The notes under the pieces were generated by a model. The model ran no database searches. It saw only the letters and a program-made list of their open reading frames with translations, and had not been told where the DNA came from. A program made the position numbers and the translations under genes. Below, in pieces: positions 45,458-53,996 of a stretch of DNA of 64,000 nt (its first letter is position 1; each line of letters starts with the position of its first letter). Source of the DNA: JBDWFY01 sp965275915 (GTDB taxonomy: Bacteria; Pseudomonadota; Alphaproteobacteria; Rhizobiales; Stappiaceae); assembly GCA_965275915.1 (NCBI GenBank), contig CBDHYI010000007.1:1302001-1366000 (forward strand). The letters are read 5' to 3'.

Positions 45458-46177
45458 ATGACAATGGCCTTGCACAAACAGCTGGCGGAGCAACTGCTTG
45501 ACAATCTCGACAAGGGGACGTGGAAAGTCGGCCAGCGGCTGCCGCCCGAAGAGGATCTTGCAAAAGAGCTGAATGTCAGCCGTTCAACCCTTCGAAAAGC
45601 GTTTGAGGTGCTTGAGCTCAAGAAAGTGATCGTACGGAAGAAACGGGCCGGGACCACCGTCATTGCGAACCGGCCGTCCCGGGTCTTTTTGCAGGCCACA
45701 GGCAATCCCCTTGATGCTCTTAAACTTGCCGATGAAACCATCTGGAAAGTTGCGGCGATCGAAGATATTGACGGTTCCGATGTCAAACAACTGCGCGAGC
45801 TGCATTCGGACACCGGATACTGGCTGAGGGTGAGCGGCACGCGGTATCTGCCGGAAACCGGAACACCGATCAGCGTCGCGGAGACATTCGTGCCGGCGGC
45901 CTTTGCCGGCGTGCGGCCGCTCATAAAACCCGAAATGCGATCGCTTTACCGATTGATCGAAAACACGTTCGGTCTGGAAGTCGGCAGACTGACCCAATCC
46001 GCCGGTGCGATTGCCTGCCCGCCTGAAGCGGCCTTGGCGCTGGGCATAAAAAAAGGCGGGCCTTCGCTGCATGTTACGGCCAATATCTATTCAAAAGACG
46101 ACCGGTTAATGCTTGTTACAAGTTCCTATTTCCATCCCGATCGCTTCAAGGTGCAGTCAGACGTGAGAATTCTTTGA
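45458..46177 (+). CDS. GntR-family regulator with UTRA domain (HutC type)
   Basis: 239 residues. An N-terminal GntR winged helix (LAEQLLDNLDKGTWKVGQRLPPEEDLAKELNVSRSTLRKAFEVLELKKVI) is followed by a UTRA ligand domain (TGYWLRVSGTRYLPETGTPISVAETFV; LHVTANIYSKDDRLMLVTSSYF). The regulator's stop overlaps the next gene's TTG start (TTGA at 46174), so it is co-translated with the COX2-like protein and probably controls the transporter operon that follows. The ligand is unknown; HutC-type proteins bind small metabolites. Confidence 0.9.
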   Translation: MTMALHKQLAEQLLDNLDKGTWKVGQRLPPEEDLAKELNVSRSTLRKAFEVLELKKVIVRKKRAGTTVIANRPSRVFLQATGNPLDALKLADETIWKVAAIEDIDGSDVKQLRELHSDTGYWLRVSGTRYLPETGTPISVAETFVPAAFAGVRPLIKPEMRSLYRLIENTFGLEVGRLTQSAGAIACPPEAALALGIKKGGPSLHVTANIYSKDDRLMLVTSSYFHPDRFKVQSDVRIL

Positions 46178-46767
46178 AAAACCCGACACCTCTTCTGCTG
46201 TTACTGAAAGCATCCATTCGCCCCTGTGTGATATCTGCGTCTTTTCTGATAGCGATCGCGGCGAGCACGGCCCAGTCTGAAAACAGCATCACTCAATCCG
46301 ACCGGCTGGCCGACCCGGCAAAGGATGCACTTGATCTTTTACGCGATGGATCGGACCTGCCTCAGGCCGATTACAGTGTGCTTGCATCTGCGAAAAACGG
46401 CGTTTGGGAATTTCAGTTCCAAAGCGGAGACTTTCCTTTAAACGGGGGATCGACACCGCTGGAAAACGTTCCGCCCCTACCGGATCTGTTCCTGCCTCAG
46501 GGAGCAGACGCAGTCCTTACGATAACGGCTCAGGATGCCATTTATCCTTTTATCGTTTCCGACCTCAACATCCGGACAGATGCGATTCCAGGAAGGTTGG
46601 TAACCGTGAAGGTGGACACATCACAAGCGGGCCTCTTTCACTCCACGTGTGATGCGAGCTGTGGCGATCGAAAAAAGTCACTGTCTTTCGCTGTTCACAT
46701 TCTGAAGCCGGATGAGTTCGCCGCATCCGTGCTGTCGCATCCTGACACCCAACATCCCGGGAAGTGA
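46174..46767 (+). CDS. COX2-like cupredoxin lacking most CuA ligands
   Basis: 197 residues with a signal or anchor helix (VISASFLIAIAASTAQS). Residues 76-183 follow the cytochrome c oxidase subunit II periplasmic domain step by step: NGVWEFQF (for the QWYW region), LPQGADAVLTITAQDAIYPF (for the DVxHsF strand), LNIRTDAIPGRL, and STCDASCGDRKKSLSFAVHI for the CuA loop. The two bridging cysteines are kept (Cys159, Cys163). The first His is Tyr124, the Glu is Ala161, the second His is Lys167 and the Met is Leu170. It has only one hydrophobic segment instead of two. It cannot hold normal CuA; copper handling, thiol chemistry or ligand binding are possible. TTG start overlaps the regulator stop. Confidence 0.72.
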   Translation: MKNPTPLLLLLKASIRPCVISASFLIAIAASTAQSENSITQSDRLADPAKDALDLLRDGSDLPQADYSVLASAKNGVWEFQFQSGDFPLNGGSTPLENVPPLPDLFLPQGADAVLTITAQDAIYPFIVSDLNIRTDAIPGRLVTVKVDTSQAGLFHSTCDASCGDRKKSLSFAVHILKPDEFAASVLSHPDTQHPGK

Positions 46768-46892
46768 TCTTTCCCGTGCACCCATTCGCGCCGCGGGCGG
46801 CCAAAAAGTGTTTCCAAAACAAGCGTCGGGTCAATAAGCTGGCCGGTGAAACCACAAATCCCATCCAAATCGAAATTGTGGGGAGGAGAACA

Positions 46893-47906
46893 ATGATGAA
46901 CATGACCGGAAAACTGGCGGGGATGATCGGCGGCCTTCTGGCGGGAATGATGATCATCGGATCAGCTCAGGCGGAAGATACGGAAATCAATGTCGGCGCG
47001 CTGCGTTTCACCAGTCATGCTGCCAGTTTCGTTGCACTGGAGCGGGGATACTTCAAAGACGAAGGGCTGGATGTCACCTTCAAGTTCTTCCAGGCGGCAC
47101 AACCCATGGCAGTCGCCGTGGCCTCCGGAGATGTTGATTATGCGGTGACAGCCATCTCCGGCGGCCTGATTTCCCTGGCTGAAAAAGGTGCAATCAAAAT
47201 TGTCGGCGGCGCTCTTCTGGAGGAGGACGGCATTGACGGCTCCAAAATCATTGTGTCCGACGCAGCCTTCAAGGCGGGTATCACGGATCCCTCCAAACTC
47301 GACGGCAAGAGCTGGGCGATGACGCAGGCAGGCTCCTCATTCCACTATATGGGGTCGAAAGTCTCCGGTAAGGAGGGCGCCCAAATCAGCTACAAACCGT
47401 TGCAAAAGGTGGGCGCGATCATCGGTGCCATCAAGTCCGGACAGGTCGATGCCTGGGCAATCGTGCCGCATATCGCCAAACCGCTCGATAAGAGCGGTGC
47501 GGTTCACATCATCGGCAGCATTTCCGACTATCTGCCTGACTACCAGGTCACCGTTGTCTTCACATCCGCGAAGCGGGCTGCCGATGAACGGCAGACAACC
47601 GAGGCTTTCCTGCGGGCATTCTCAAAGGGTGCCGCGGACTTCAACGCAGCACTGGTCGACAAGACCGCCGGAGATGACGCAGCGGAGGACATGATCAGAC
47701 TGATCCACAAATATGTCTATACCGACCGCCCTTACGAAAAGGCGGCCCCGAGCATTCGAAACGGTGCCATGCGGATCAGTCCGGATGCAGCCATGAACAT
47801 GACATCGATCAAGGATCAGTTGGACTGGTTCAAATCCGAACAGCTGGTCAAGGACACGATCACGGTCGATATGCTGGTCGATTCATCCTATGTCGAAACC
47901 AGATAG
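46893..47906 (+). CDS. ABC transporter substrate-binding protein (NMT1/SsuA-like)
   Basis: 337 residues with a signal peptide (LAGMIGGLLAGMMIIGSAQA). The NMT1/ThiY/SsuA-type fold is seen in SHAASFVALERGYFKDEGLDVTFKF, VAVASGDVDYAVTAISGG and DGKSWAMTQAGSSFHYMGSK. The family serves taurine, alkylsulfonate, nitrate, thiamine-precursor and aromatic acid importers; the ligand is not readable here. ATG 46893 is preceded by GGGGAGG, and the upstream in-frame ATG at 46764 is rejected. First of three transporter genes. Confidence 0.88.
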   Translation: MMNMTGKLAGMIGGLLAGMMIIGSAQAEDTEINVGALRFTSHAASFVALERGYFKDEGLDVTFKFFQAAQPMAVAVASGDVDYAVTAISGGLISLAEKGAIKIVGGALLEEDGIDGSKIIVSDAAFKAGITDPSKLDGKSWAMTQAGSSFHYMGSKVSGKEGAQISYKPLQKVGAIIGAIKSGQVDAWAIVPHIAKPLDKSGAVHIIGSISDYLPDYQVTVVFTSAKRAADERQTTEAFLRAFSKGAADFNAALVDKTAGDDAAEDMIRLIHKYVYTDRPYEKAAPSIRNGAMRISPDAAMNMTSIKDQLDWFKSEQLVKDTITVDMLVDSSYVETR

Positions 47907-47956
47907 GAACGCCACGGGCGGGTTACTCTCTCCACCCGCGTCTGGGTGCGCGAAGC

Positions 47957-48724
47957 ATGCATCTGCGTCTTGACAATATCTCGCACTGCTATGACGACGT
48001 TGAGGTCCTGCGCAACATCGATTTTGAGGTTCCGGCAGGAAAGATCGTGTGCGTTGTCGGACCGTCCGGCTGCGGAAAATCAACCCTCCTGCGTCTTCTT
48101 GGCGGGCTTGAGCGGCCCACATCCGGGCAGGTGCTTCAGTTGGGAGACCCGCCTGAGGGCAGTCTCAACCCGCTGACATATGTCTTTCAGGACTTTGCGC
48201 TCCTGCCATGGCGAACCGTGGAGGGAAATATCAGTCTTGTGCTTGAGGATCACAAGATCGGCGGGCAACGGGCCGGGGCAATCATTTCAGACGTGCTTTC
48301 CCGCACCAAACTGTCGGAATTTCGAAAAGCGCTGCCCAAACAACTGTCCGGCGGAATGAAACAACGCGTTGCCGTTGCCCGCGCCCTGGCGGTCAAGCCC
48401 GCCGCGCTGCTTCTGGACGAACCCTTGTCCGCCCTTGACGGTCAAACCCGCGAACTTCTGATGGATGATCTTGTCGGTCTCTGGCTGCGGGAACCGTTCA
48501 CCGCGGTTTACGTTACGCACAATCTTCATGAGGCCGTTCGCCTTGGCCACTTGATCGTCGTCCTTTCCCGACGCCCCGGACGCGTTCAGGAGATCATGAC
48601 GGTCGACATGCCCATTGGCGAGCGGACGCTGGGCGATCCCGTTCTTGAAAAGAAACAGAAGCAGCTCTGGTCGTTGATGCGTGACGAGGCCCGGGCAGCG
48701 GATCTGGAGCTGTTGGGTGCCTGA
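47957..48724 (+). CDS. ABC transporter ATP-binding protein (SsuB/TauB-like)
   Basis: 255-residue ATPase: Walker A GPSGCGKST, Q-loop FQDFALLPWRTVEGN, signature LSGGMKQRVAVARA, Walker B LLLDEPLSALD and H-loop VYVTHNLHEAVRLG. Subgroup features (short, TVEGN after the Q-loop) fit the nitrate/sulfonate/taurine importer class, matching the neighbouring binding protein and permease. It overlaps the permease start by 8 bases. Confidence 0.92.
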   Translation: MHLRLDNISHCYDDVEVLRNIDFEVPAGKIVCVVGPSGCGKSTLLRLLGGLERPTSGQVLQLGDPPEGSLNPLTYVFQDFALLPWRTVEGNISLVLEDHKIGGQRAGAIISDVLSRTKLSEFRKALPKQLSGGMKQRVAVARALAVKPAALLLDEPLSALDGQTRELLMDDLVGLWLREPFTAVYVTHNLHEAVRLGHLIVVLSRRPGRVQEIMTVDMPIGERTLGDPVLEKKQKQLWSLMRDEARAADLELLGA

Positions 48725-49526
48725 GAACGCAAGCGTACAGTCCACGCGACCGGTCCCCTTCCGCGGTGGCGGTTTTTCTCCCAAAACGCGGCGATGGATC
48801 GGGGCAACCGTTTTTATCTGTCTGATCGCATTCCTTGAAGCCGCAACACAAAGCGGACTGATCACAAGCCTCACTCTGCCCAAACCGTCCGACGTTTTTT
48901 CCACGTTTGTAACACTTTGGGAAAGCGGGTTGCTCTGGAAACATCTGCTGCCGTCCCTGAGCCGGCTGGCCATGGGCGCTCTCATCGGCGCAAGCGCGGG
49001 AATTGCAATCGGCATTCTGATCGGCCTGTTCACCCTGATGCGGGCCAGCCTGGTGCCCCTGGTCGCCGCTGTCTTTCCCATACCCAAAATTGCGCTTCTG
49101 CCGCTGTTCGTCATCTGGTTCGGGATCGATGAAGGCTCCAAATACGCCTTGATCGCCTTCGGCACGTTCACACCGACCGTGGTGGCAACCTACGGCGCGG
49201 TCGACAATGTCGACCGGTCTCTGATCCGGATGGGCCAGAGTTTCTCGCTCAGCTGGTTTTCGATTGTCAGAAAAATCGTACTGCCCGGTGCCATGCCGGG
49301 CATTCTCTCCGGTTTGCGCGTCAGCCTCGCCATCGCCATCATTCTGCTTGTGGCCGCTGAGATGCTCGGAGCCGAGTACGGCATCGGCGCCTATATTCTT
49401 GAGGCGGGCTCCCTCTACGATCTGGAACGACTGTTTGTCGGGGTCGCGATCCTGTCGATCCTGGGTGTCCTTGTCAGCGCCCTGATCGGTGCTGTGGAAC
49501 GCCGGCTGCTCAGGTGGCGGGTGTAG
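48717..49526 (+). CDS. ABC transporter permease (SsuC/TauC-like)
   Basis: 269 residues from GTG 48717, with about six helices. The EAA loop region reads AYGAVDNVDRSLIRMGQSFSLSWFSIVRKIVLPGAMPGILSGLRVSL, the coupling segment to the ATPase. The first helix is RRWIGATVFICLIAFLEAA. GGAG lies upstream and the start lies within the end of the ATPase gene. Completes the three-gene importer that follows the GntR and COX2-like genes. Confidence 0.9.
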   Translation: MPENASVQSTRPVPFRGGGFSPKTRRWIGATVFICLIAFLEAATQSGLITSLTLPKPSDVFSTFVTLWESGLLWKHLLPSLSRLAMGALIGASAGIAIGILIGLFTLMRASLVPLVAAVFPIPKIALLPLFVIWFGIDEGSKYALIAFGTFTPTVVATYGAVDNVDRSLIRMGQSFSLSWFSIVRKIVLPGAMPGILSGLRVSLAIAIILLVAAEMLGAEYGIGAYILEAGSLYDLERLFVGVAILSILGVLVSALIGAVERRLLRWRV

Positions 49527-49552
49527 CACGTATCCTGGTTGTCTCGGATCGT

Positions 49553-50254
49553 TTATCCAACGTCCCCCGGCCCGATCGTCGTTTTGATCGACCCGAGGCC
49601 TTCGATCGAAATCTCGCAGACATCGCCAACCTTCATGGCAGCCACGCCCGCCGGCGTTCCGGTGTAAATGAGATCGCCGGCCTTAAGGCTCATCGAACGC
49701 GACAAGATCGAAATCACTTCCGGCACCGACCAGATCATCTCCGCCAGATCCCCTTCCTGCCGCACATCGCCGTTCAGTTTCAAGACAATCGCTCCGCCAG
49801 CAAGATGCCCCACATCAGACACAGGATGGATCGGACCGCAGACCGCGGAATGATCGAACGCTTTTCCCCAGTCCCACGGCCGTCCCATTTCCTTCGCGGC
49901 GGACTGAAGGTCCCTTCGGGTCAGATCATTACCGATGGCATAGCCCCACACATGCTCAAGCGCCTGTTCCAGGGAGATATTCTTTCCGATCCGGCCGATT
50001 GCCACAACCAGTTCGGCCTCAAAATGCAGATTGTCCGTCTCCGGCGGATAGGGCACCGTCTCCCCGCCGGCAATCACGGCGTCAGCCGGTTTGCAGAAGA
50101 AGAACGGCGGCTCGCGGTCGGGGTCCTTGCCCATTTCCCGGGCATGGGCCGCGTAGTTGCGGCCGACACAGAAGATCCTGCGAACGGGAAACCGGCCCGA
50201 CTCTCCATTGACGATAACAGACGGTACCGGTGCGGGCTGAAAAACAAAATCCAT
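49553..50254 (-). CDS. Fumarylacetoacetate hydrolase family protein
   Basis: 233-residue FAH-fold enzyme with metal ligands in HFEAELVVAIGRIG and the catalytic-loop region VWGYAIGNDLTRRDLQSAAKE, plus the C-terminal MIWSVPEVISILSRSMSLKAGDLIYTGTP. The R-N-Y-A-A-H-A-R-E-M-G block near the start is typical of fumarylpyruvate/acylpyruvate hydrolases. It hydrolyses a carbon-carbon bond of a 2,4-dioxo acid, with specificity undetermined. It converges with the permease gene with 26 bases between. Confidence 0.88.
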   Translation of the reverse strand: MDFVFQPAPVPSVIVNGESGRFPVRRIFCVGRNYAAHAREMGKDPDREPPFFFCKPADAVIAGGETVPYPPETDNLHFEAELVVAIGRIGKNISLEQALEHVWGYAIGNDLTRRDLQSAAKEMGRPWDWGKAFDHSAVCGPIHPVSDVGHLAGGAIVLKLNGDVRQEGDLAEMIWSVPEVISILSRSMSLKAGDLIYTGTPAGVAAMKVGDVCEISIEGLGSIKTTIGPGDVG

Positions 50255-50361
50255 CGCGATGTCCTGGCTGACCTTTGAGTGTTCTCAGGATCAGTTTCAC
50301 AGCTTTTCAGGCGGCGCAATGGAATTTTCCCTGAATAGAACAGTATCGACAGGTCCTGAGC

Positions 50362-50859
50362 CTAAACATCCTGCCGGGGAAGAATGGCCGCCACAGGTAT
50401 GCTGTCATTATCGATGACCGACTTGATAACAATATAGCTGAAGTACTTTTCAACCCCGATATTGCGGTCCAGAACGGATTCAATGATCTCCTGATAATGC
50501 GACACGCTGCGGGTAACGAATTTCAGCAGATAGTCGTAACCGCCGCTCACAAGGTGGCATTCCTGCACGCTGTCGAAGGTGCGGATTTCCCTTTCAAACT
50601 TGATGAAATCCTCCCGCCGGTGGTCTGACAGTGTCACTTCGGTGAAAACCAGAACATGGTCCGTCAATTTGCGCAGGGAAATCCGTGCGCGATAGCCCTC
50701 GATAAAGCCCGCCTTTTCAAGACGCTTGACCCGTTGAAGGCACGGGCTGGGAGACAAGCCCACCGCATCCGCCAAATCGACATTGGTCAAGCGCCCGCTT
50801 TGTTGCAACTGGGACAGGATATTGATGTCAATGCGATCCAGTTTCGGTGTCCCGTCCAT
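50362..50859 (-). CDS. Lrp/AsnC family transcriptional regulator
   Basis: 165 residues. An N-terminal helix-turn-helix (LDRIDINILSQLQQSGRLTNVDLADAVGLSPSPCLQRVKRLEKAGFI) is followed by a C-terminal RAM ligand domain (VLVFTEVTLSDHRREDFIKFE; ECHLVSGGYDYLLKFV). It senses amino acids or related small molecules. GGGGAG stands before the start. It lies between the FAH and dehalogenase genes on the same strand and may regulate either. Confidence 0.93.
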   Translation of the reverse strand: MDGTPKLDRIDINILSQLQQSGRLTNVDLADAVGLSPSPCLQRVKRLEKAGFIEGYRARISLRKLTDHVLVFTEVTLSDHRREDFIKFEREIRTFDSVQECHLVSGGYDYLLKFVTRSVSHYQEIIESVLDRNIGVEKYFSYIVIKSVIDNDSIPVAAILPRQDV

Positions 50860-50901
50860 AAGTGGCTCCCCCCACGGCCAACATCAACACCCCCGCCGGG
50901 C

Positions 50902-51627
50902 TTACATGGTTCGCAGTGCGTCCTGATGGGCTTTTACCAGGTCCGCCATACTGTTGAACCGAAAATCGCAAGATGGCGTTTCCCCCGGATCCATCGTCGC
51001 TCCGAAGCCCTGCTGATCATGCCGGCGGTAAATCCAGCAGGACGCAAGACCGAACCGATTGGCCGGAGCGTGATCATGAAACAGACTTTCCGCAGTATGA
51101 AGGATGTCGCCTTTCTCGATACCAACCGCTTTCAACTTCTCCAGCATATAGTTGAAATTCCGGTCCGACGGCTTGTAGGAACCGACATCCTCGGCCGTGT
51201 AGACCGCATCGAACACCACTTCAAGACGCCGGTTGCTTCCTGCGAAACTGGCATTGTCCACATTCGACAGAATGACAAGTTTGTAGTGTTTTTTTAGATA
51301 TTGCAGGGCGCCGGCGGAGTCCGGAAACGCCGGCCAGTCCTTCACCGATCGGCCATACCGGACGCATTCTTCGGATGTGGTCGGCACGTCCCATTCTTCC
51401 GCCAGCCTTTTATAGACGATCGGCAGCAGTTCGGAGTATCGCATGCCGGGCGTCCAGGATTGCTGGGAGGACTCGTGGCGGGCATGCGCCTCAAGAATTC
51501 TGTTCCTGGGCAGGTCTTCACTGACGCGGGAGGTCAGCGGCTTCAAGGCCTCGATCATCCCCGTTTCCCAGTCAATCAACGTGCCGTAGCAGTCAAATGT
51601 CAGCGCTTTATAGTCCGTCAGCTTCAT
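50902..51627 (-). CDS. Type II haloacid dehalogenase-like hydrolase
   Basis: 241-residue HAD hydrolase with the nucleophile Asp12 in LTFDCYGTLIDWETG, motif II serine in VILSNVDNASFAGSN and motif III lysine in VGSYKPSDRNFNYML. The E-T-G-M and Y-R-H-D elements match the L-2-haloacid dehalogenase subgroup, though many members act on other substrates. ATG 51627 begins MKLTDYKALTFD; the in-frame ATG at 51702 adds a non-conserved leader. Confidence 0.85.
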   Translation of the reverse strand: MKLTDYKALTFDCYGTLIDWETGMIEALKPLTSRVSEDLPRNRILEAHARHESSQQSWTPGMRYSELLPIVYKRLAEEWDVPTTSEECVRYGRSVKDWPAFPDSAGALQYLKKHYKLVILSNVDNASFAGSNRRLEVVFDAVYTAEDVGSYKPSDRNFNYMLEKLKAVGIEKGDILHTAESLFHDHAPANRFGLASCWIYRRHDQQGFGATMDPGETPSCDFRFNSMADLVKAHQDALRTM

Positions 51628-51985
51628 GATCTCATCCCTTGGCACATCACCTGGCGACGAGGACGCAACCCGATTGATTTCCCTTTCATAATCGCAAAGC
51701 AACGCAAAATATCATGATCAATTAGCGGCTCGATGAAGCTCAGAATACCGTTTTTCCAAACAAAGCAGCATAAGATACCGGCACCGCCCCCTTGACGGCC
51801 TTCCCCTTTCGCCCCGCCCGATTGGGAAAACACGAAAATACGGAATTGTGAACGGTCTGAAACCGGCGCGGCTGGCTGCATAATCGAAATCGATTCCCGA
51901 TTTCACTATATGGAAAGAATGCGTATATTTGGGACAGTCGTTGTCCTTTTATGATGATTTTGTTGTTGATGCACGGAGAGACCGA
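51628..51985. other. Divergent intergenic region, 358 bases
   Basis: Separates the dehalogenase (minus) from the MBL-fold gene (plus). No coding frame recognised. It holds the palindrome and promoter-like hexamer at 51886-51912 and GGAG at 51975-51978 for the downstream gene. Confidence 0.5.
51886..51912 (+). promoter_or_regulatory. Candidate operator/promoter of the MBL-fold gene
   Basis: GAAATCG (51886-51892) and CGATTTC (51898-51904) form a perfect inverted repeat with a 5-base spacer. A -10-like TATATG (51907-51912) follows at once. The palindrome would lie between the -35 and -10, as expected for a repressor site. Start codon at 51986. Confidence 0.4.
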
Positions 51986-52870
51986 ATGACCGATTATCCG
52001 ATTGATATGGAGATCAAGCCGGACGTTCGCGGGTTTTTTGACAAAGCCAGCAACACAATCACCTACATCGTCAAGGATCCGTCCTCCAACGCCTGCGCGA
52101 TCATCGACAGCGTCATGGATATCGACTACGCGGCCGGACGCATCACGCACGACCATGCGGATAACCTGATCGGCATCATTACCGACGAAGGACTGCAGCT
52201 TGAATGGATCATCGAGACGCATGTGCATGCGGACCACTTGTCCGCAGCGCCTTACATTCAGGAGAAGCTCGGCGGTAAAATCGGGGTCGGCGCAAAAATT
52301 ATCGAAATCCAGGAGACCTTCGGCAAAATTTTCAATGAAGGAACGGAATTCCAGCGCGACGGATCTCAGTTCGACGCCCTTTTTGAGGATGGCGACACAT
52401 ATGCTATCGGCACCATGCGGGCGTTTGCGATATCCACGCCCGGTCACACGCCTGCCTGCATGGTTCATGTGATCGGCGATGCCGCCTTTGCCGGCGATAC
52501 GCTGTTCATGCCGGACGGCGGCTCTGCCCGCGCCGATTTCCCCGGCGGGGATGCCGGAACGCTTTATGACAGCATCCAGAAAGTTCTCAGCCTGCCTGAC
52601 GACATGCGGCTTTTCATCTGCCATGACTACGGCCCCGGCGGCCGCGATATCGCCTGGGAGACAACGATCGGCGAGGAAAAGAAAAACAATATCCATGTGG
52701 GCGGCGGCAAATCACGCGACGAATTTATCCGATTCAGGACCGAGCGGGACGCTCAACTCGCCATGCCCAAACTCATCATCCCCTCGCTGCAGGTCAACAT
52801 GCGCGCCGGCGAGGTGCCGACCGACAAAGACGGCAATCCGATGCTGAAAGTTCCGGTGAACGGCCTTTAG
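51986..52870 (+). CDS. MBL-fold metallo-hydrolase (Blh/persulfide dioxygenase-like)
   Basis: 294-residue metallo-beta-lactamase fold: THVHADHLSAA (HxHxDH), STPGHTPACMVHVIG, FAGDTLFMPDGGSARADFPGG and the late HDYGPGG. The DFPGGDAGTLYDSI block and the C-terminal LIIPSLQVNMRAGEVP tail are those of Blh/ETHE1-like enzymes that oxidise glutathione persulfide. In rhizobia blh genes are controlled by BigR; no ArsR gene is adjacent here, though an operator-like palindrome precedes it. Start 51986 has GGAG; an in-frame ATG lies at 51929. Confidence 0.9.
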   Translation: MTDYPIDMEIKPDVRGFFDKASNTITYIVKDPSSNACAIIDSVMDIDYAAGRITHDHADNLIGIITDEGLQLEWIIETHVHADHLSAAPYIQEKLGGKIGVGAKIIEIQETFGKIFNEGTEFQRDGSQFDALFEDGDTYAIGTMRAFAISTPGHTPACMVHVIGDAAFAGDTLFMPDGGSARADFPGGDAGTLYDSIQKVLSLPDDMRLFICHDYGPGGRDIAWETTIGEEKKNNIHVGGGKSRDEFIRFRTERDAQLAMPKLIIPSLQVNMRAGEVPTDKDGNPMLKVPVNGL

Positions 52871-53356
52871 GGACTGGCGCAGAAGACACTCAGAATCTTA
52901 TTCAGGGATTACAGGGCCTGCTTCAGGTGACATTCCTACCAGAGCGGCGCAGTTCGCGGGATTCACAGGAAACCGCCTGCTGAACTGATGCAATACAGTA
53001 GCGAACTCCCTGAAACCAGCCATTCGCCGAATGCGAATCGTTGACATGTCCTGCACCGAAGATCGTTGTTGCCAACGCCCAGAATTTTTGCGGGCCGCGA
53101 TCCGTGTTTCAGACCCCGATCTTGAAGCCGCCTGAGAAGCCGTGGCTGTCGCCGGTGCCGAAGAAGGTGCCCTCACAGTTGGCCCGGGCCGGGATGGTTT
53201 CGCATTAGCCGACAGTCGGTGCCAATTGGGCATCGGACAGTTCGAAAATCGGGCTTTGACATAACGACGCATGCAATCAATGATTGAAATTCATCCGTAA
53301 CGCACGACACCGTCGAAGCCGGACAATGAACAGCTGGGCAGAAGCGTCATCCCGCA
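52871..53356. other. 486-base region with decayed coding sequence
   Basis: Longest gene-free stretch of the window. Apart from the minus-strand remnant at 53109-53262 nothing was recognised. Open frames here lack ribosome sites and family likeness. Confidence 0.45.
53109..53262 (-). pseudogene. Possible decayed gene fragment
   Basis: The minus frame ending at TGA 53109-53111 reads coding-like: PIFELSDAQLAPTVG, an in-frame TAA at 53205-53207, then ETIPARANCEGTFFGTGDS and HGFSGGFKIGV. The Gly-rich end looks like a natural C terminus. I cannot name the family, and chance is not excluded. Confidence 0.3.
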
Positions 53357-53989
53357 CTATCGCCCATCGGCGAGCTGATCCCGGTTTCGTTTAACCATTT
53401 GCAGGGTGTTTTCTTCGGCATGTCTGGCCGAAAACAGCTCCGGAGCGGACCAGTTGGGCGTATCACCGACGAAGAGTTCAAAAAAGCTGATTGCGCTTGC
53501 GCTGTCTTCGCCGACATTTTCTTTGAAAGACCACCACACGCGTATGTCGTCAAATTCCGGGGCGACCTCGGATTTCAGGTCCATCTCCTGCAGCAGGATC
53601 GCTGATCGGACATTCATGCAGAACGCTGCATAAGTGTAGCCTTCCGGCCAGAAATAGACCGGATCCTGCATATTGGTATTTTCCGGCATTTGAACAACCC
53701 GCAACGGTTGGCCTTTTATCAGCGCCATCAGCATGGTGGCGGCGGAAAACGTAATGTAATTGGATTTCTCATGTGGGTCGGTCGGCTTCTGGGCCTCGAA
53801 GATTTTGACCCAGTTCATGAAAACCGCGCGCAGTTGCGATCTGTCGATTTCAAATTCGACGCCGGTATCGGACGAGATTTCTTTCGTTTGACTTGAAAAG
53901 GCCTCGAGAAACCAGCGCAACCGTCTTGCGACCTTGCGCAGCGGCCTGTCTTCAATCTCAGGAAAAACGAACTGACGCAATTGGGTCAT
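53357..53989 (-). CDS. Unrecognised protein, last gene of the sugar-transport operon
   Basis: 210 residues, no signal peptide or membrane helix. Notable parts are a basic amphipathic start (RQFVFPEIEDRPLRKVARRLRWFLEAF), YITFSAATMLMALIKGQPLRVVQMPE, and a Trp/Phe-rich acidic second half (DDIRVWWSFKENVGEDSASA). I recognise no family. ATG 53989 has GAGGTG four bases before it and lies 7 bases after the stop of the preceding gene, so it is co-translated with it. The coupling implies a role with the upstream transporter/kinase genes or with the equally unknown neighbour. Confidence 0.7.
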   Translation of the reverse strand: MTQLRQFVFPEIEDRPLRKVARRLRWFLEAFSSQTKEISSDTGVEFEIDRSQLRAVFMNWVKIFEAQKPTDPHEKSNYITFSAATMLMALIKGQPLRVVQMPENTNMQDPVYFWPEGYTYAAFCMNVRSAILLQEMDLKSEVAPEFDDIRVWWSFKENVGEDSASAISFFELFVGDTPNWSAPELFSARHAEENTLQMVKRNRDQLADGR

Positions 53990-53996
53990 ATCACCT

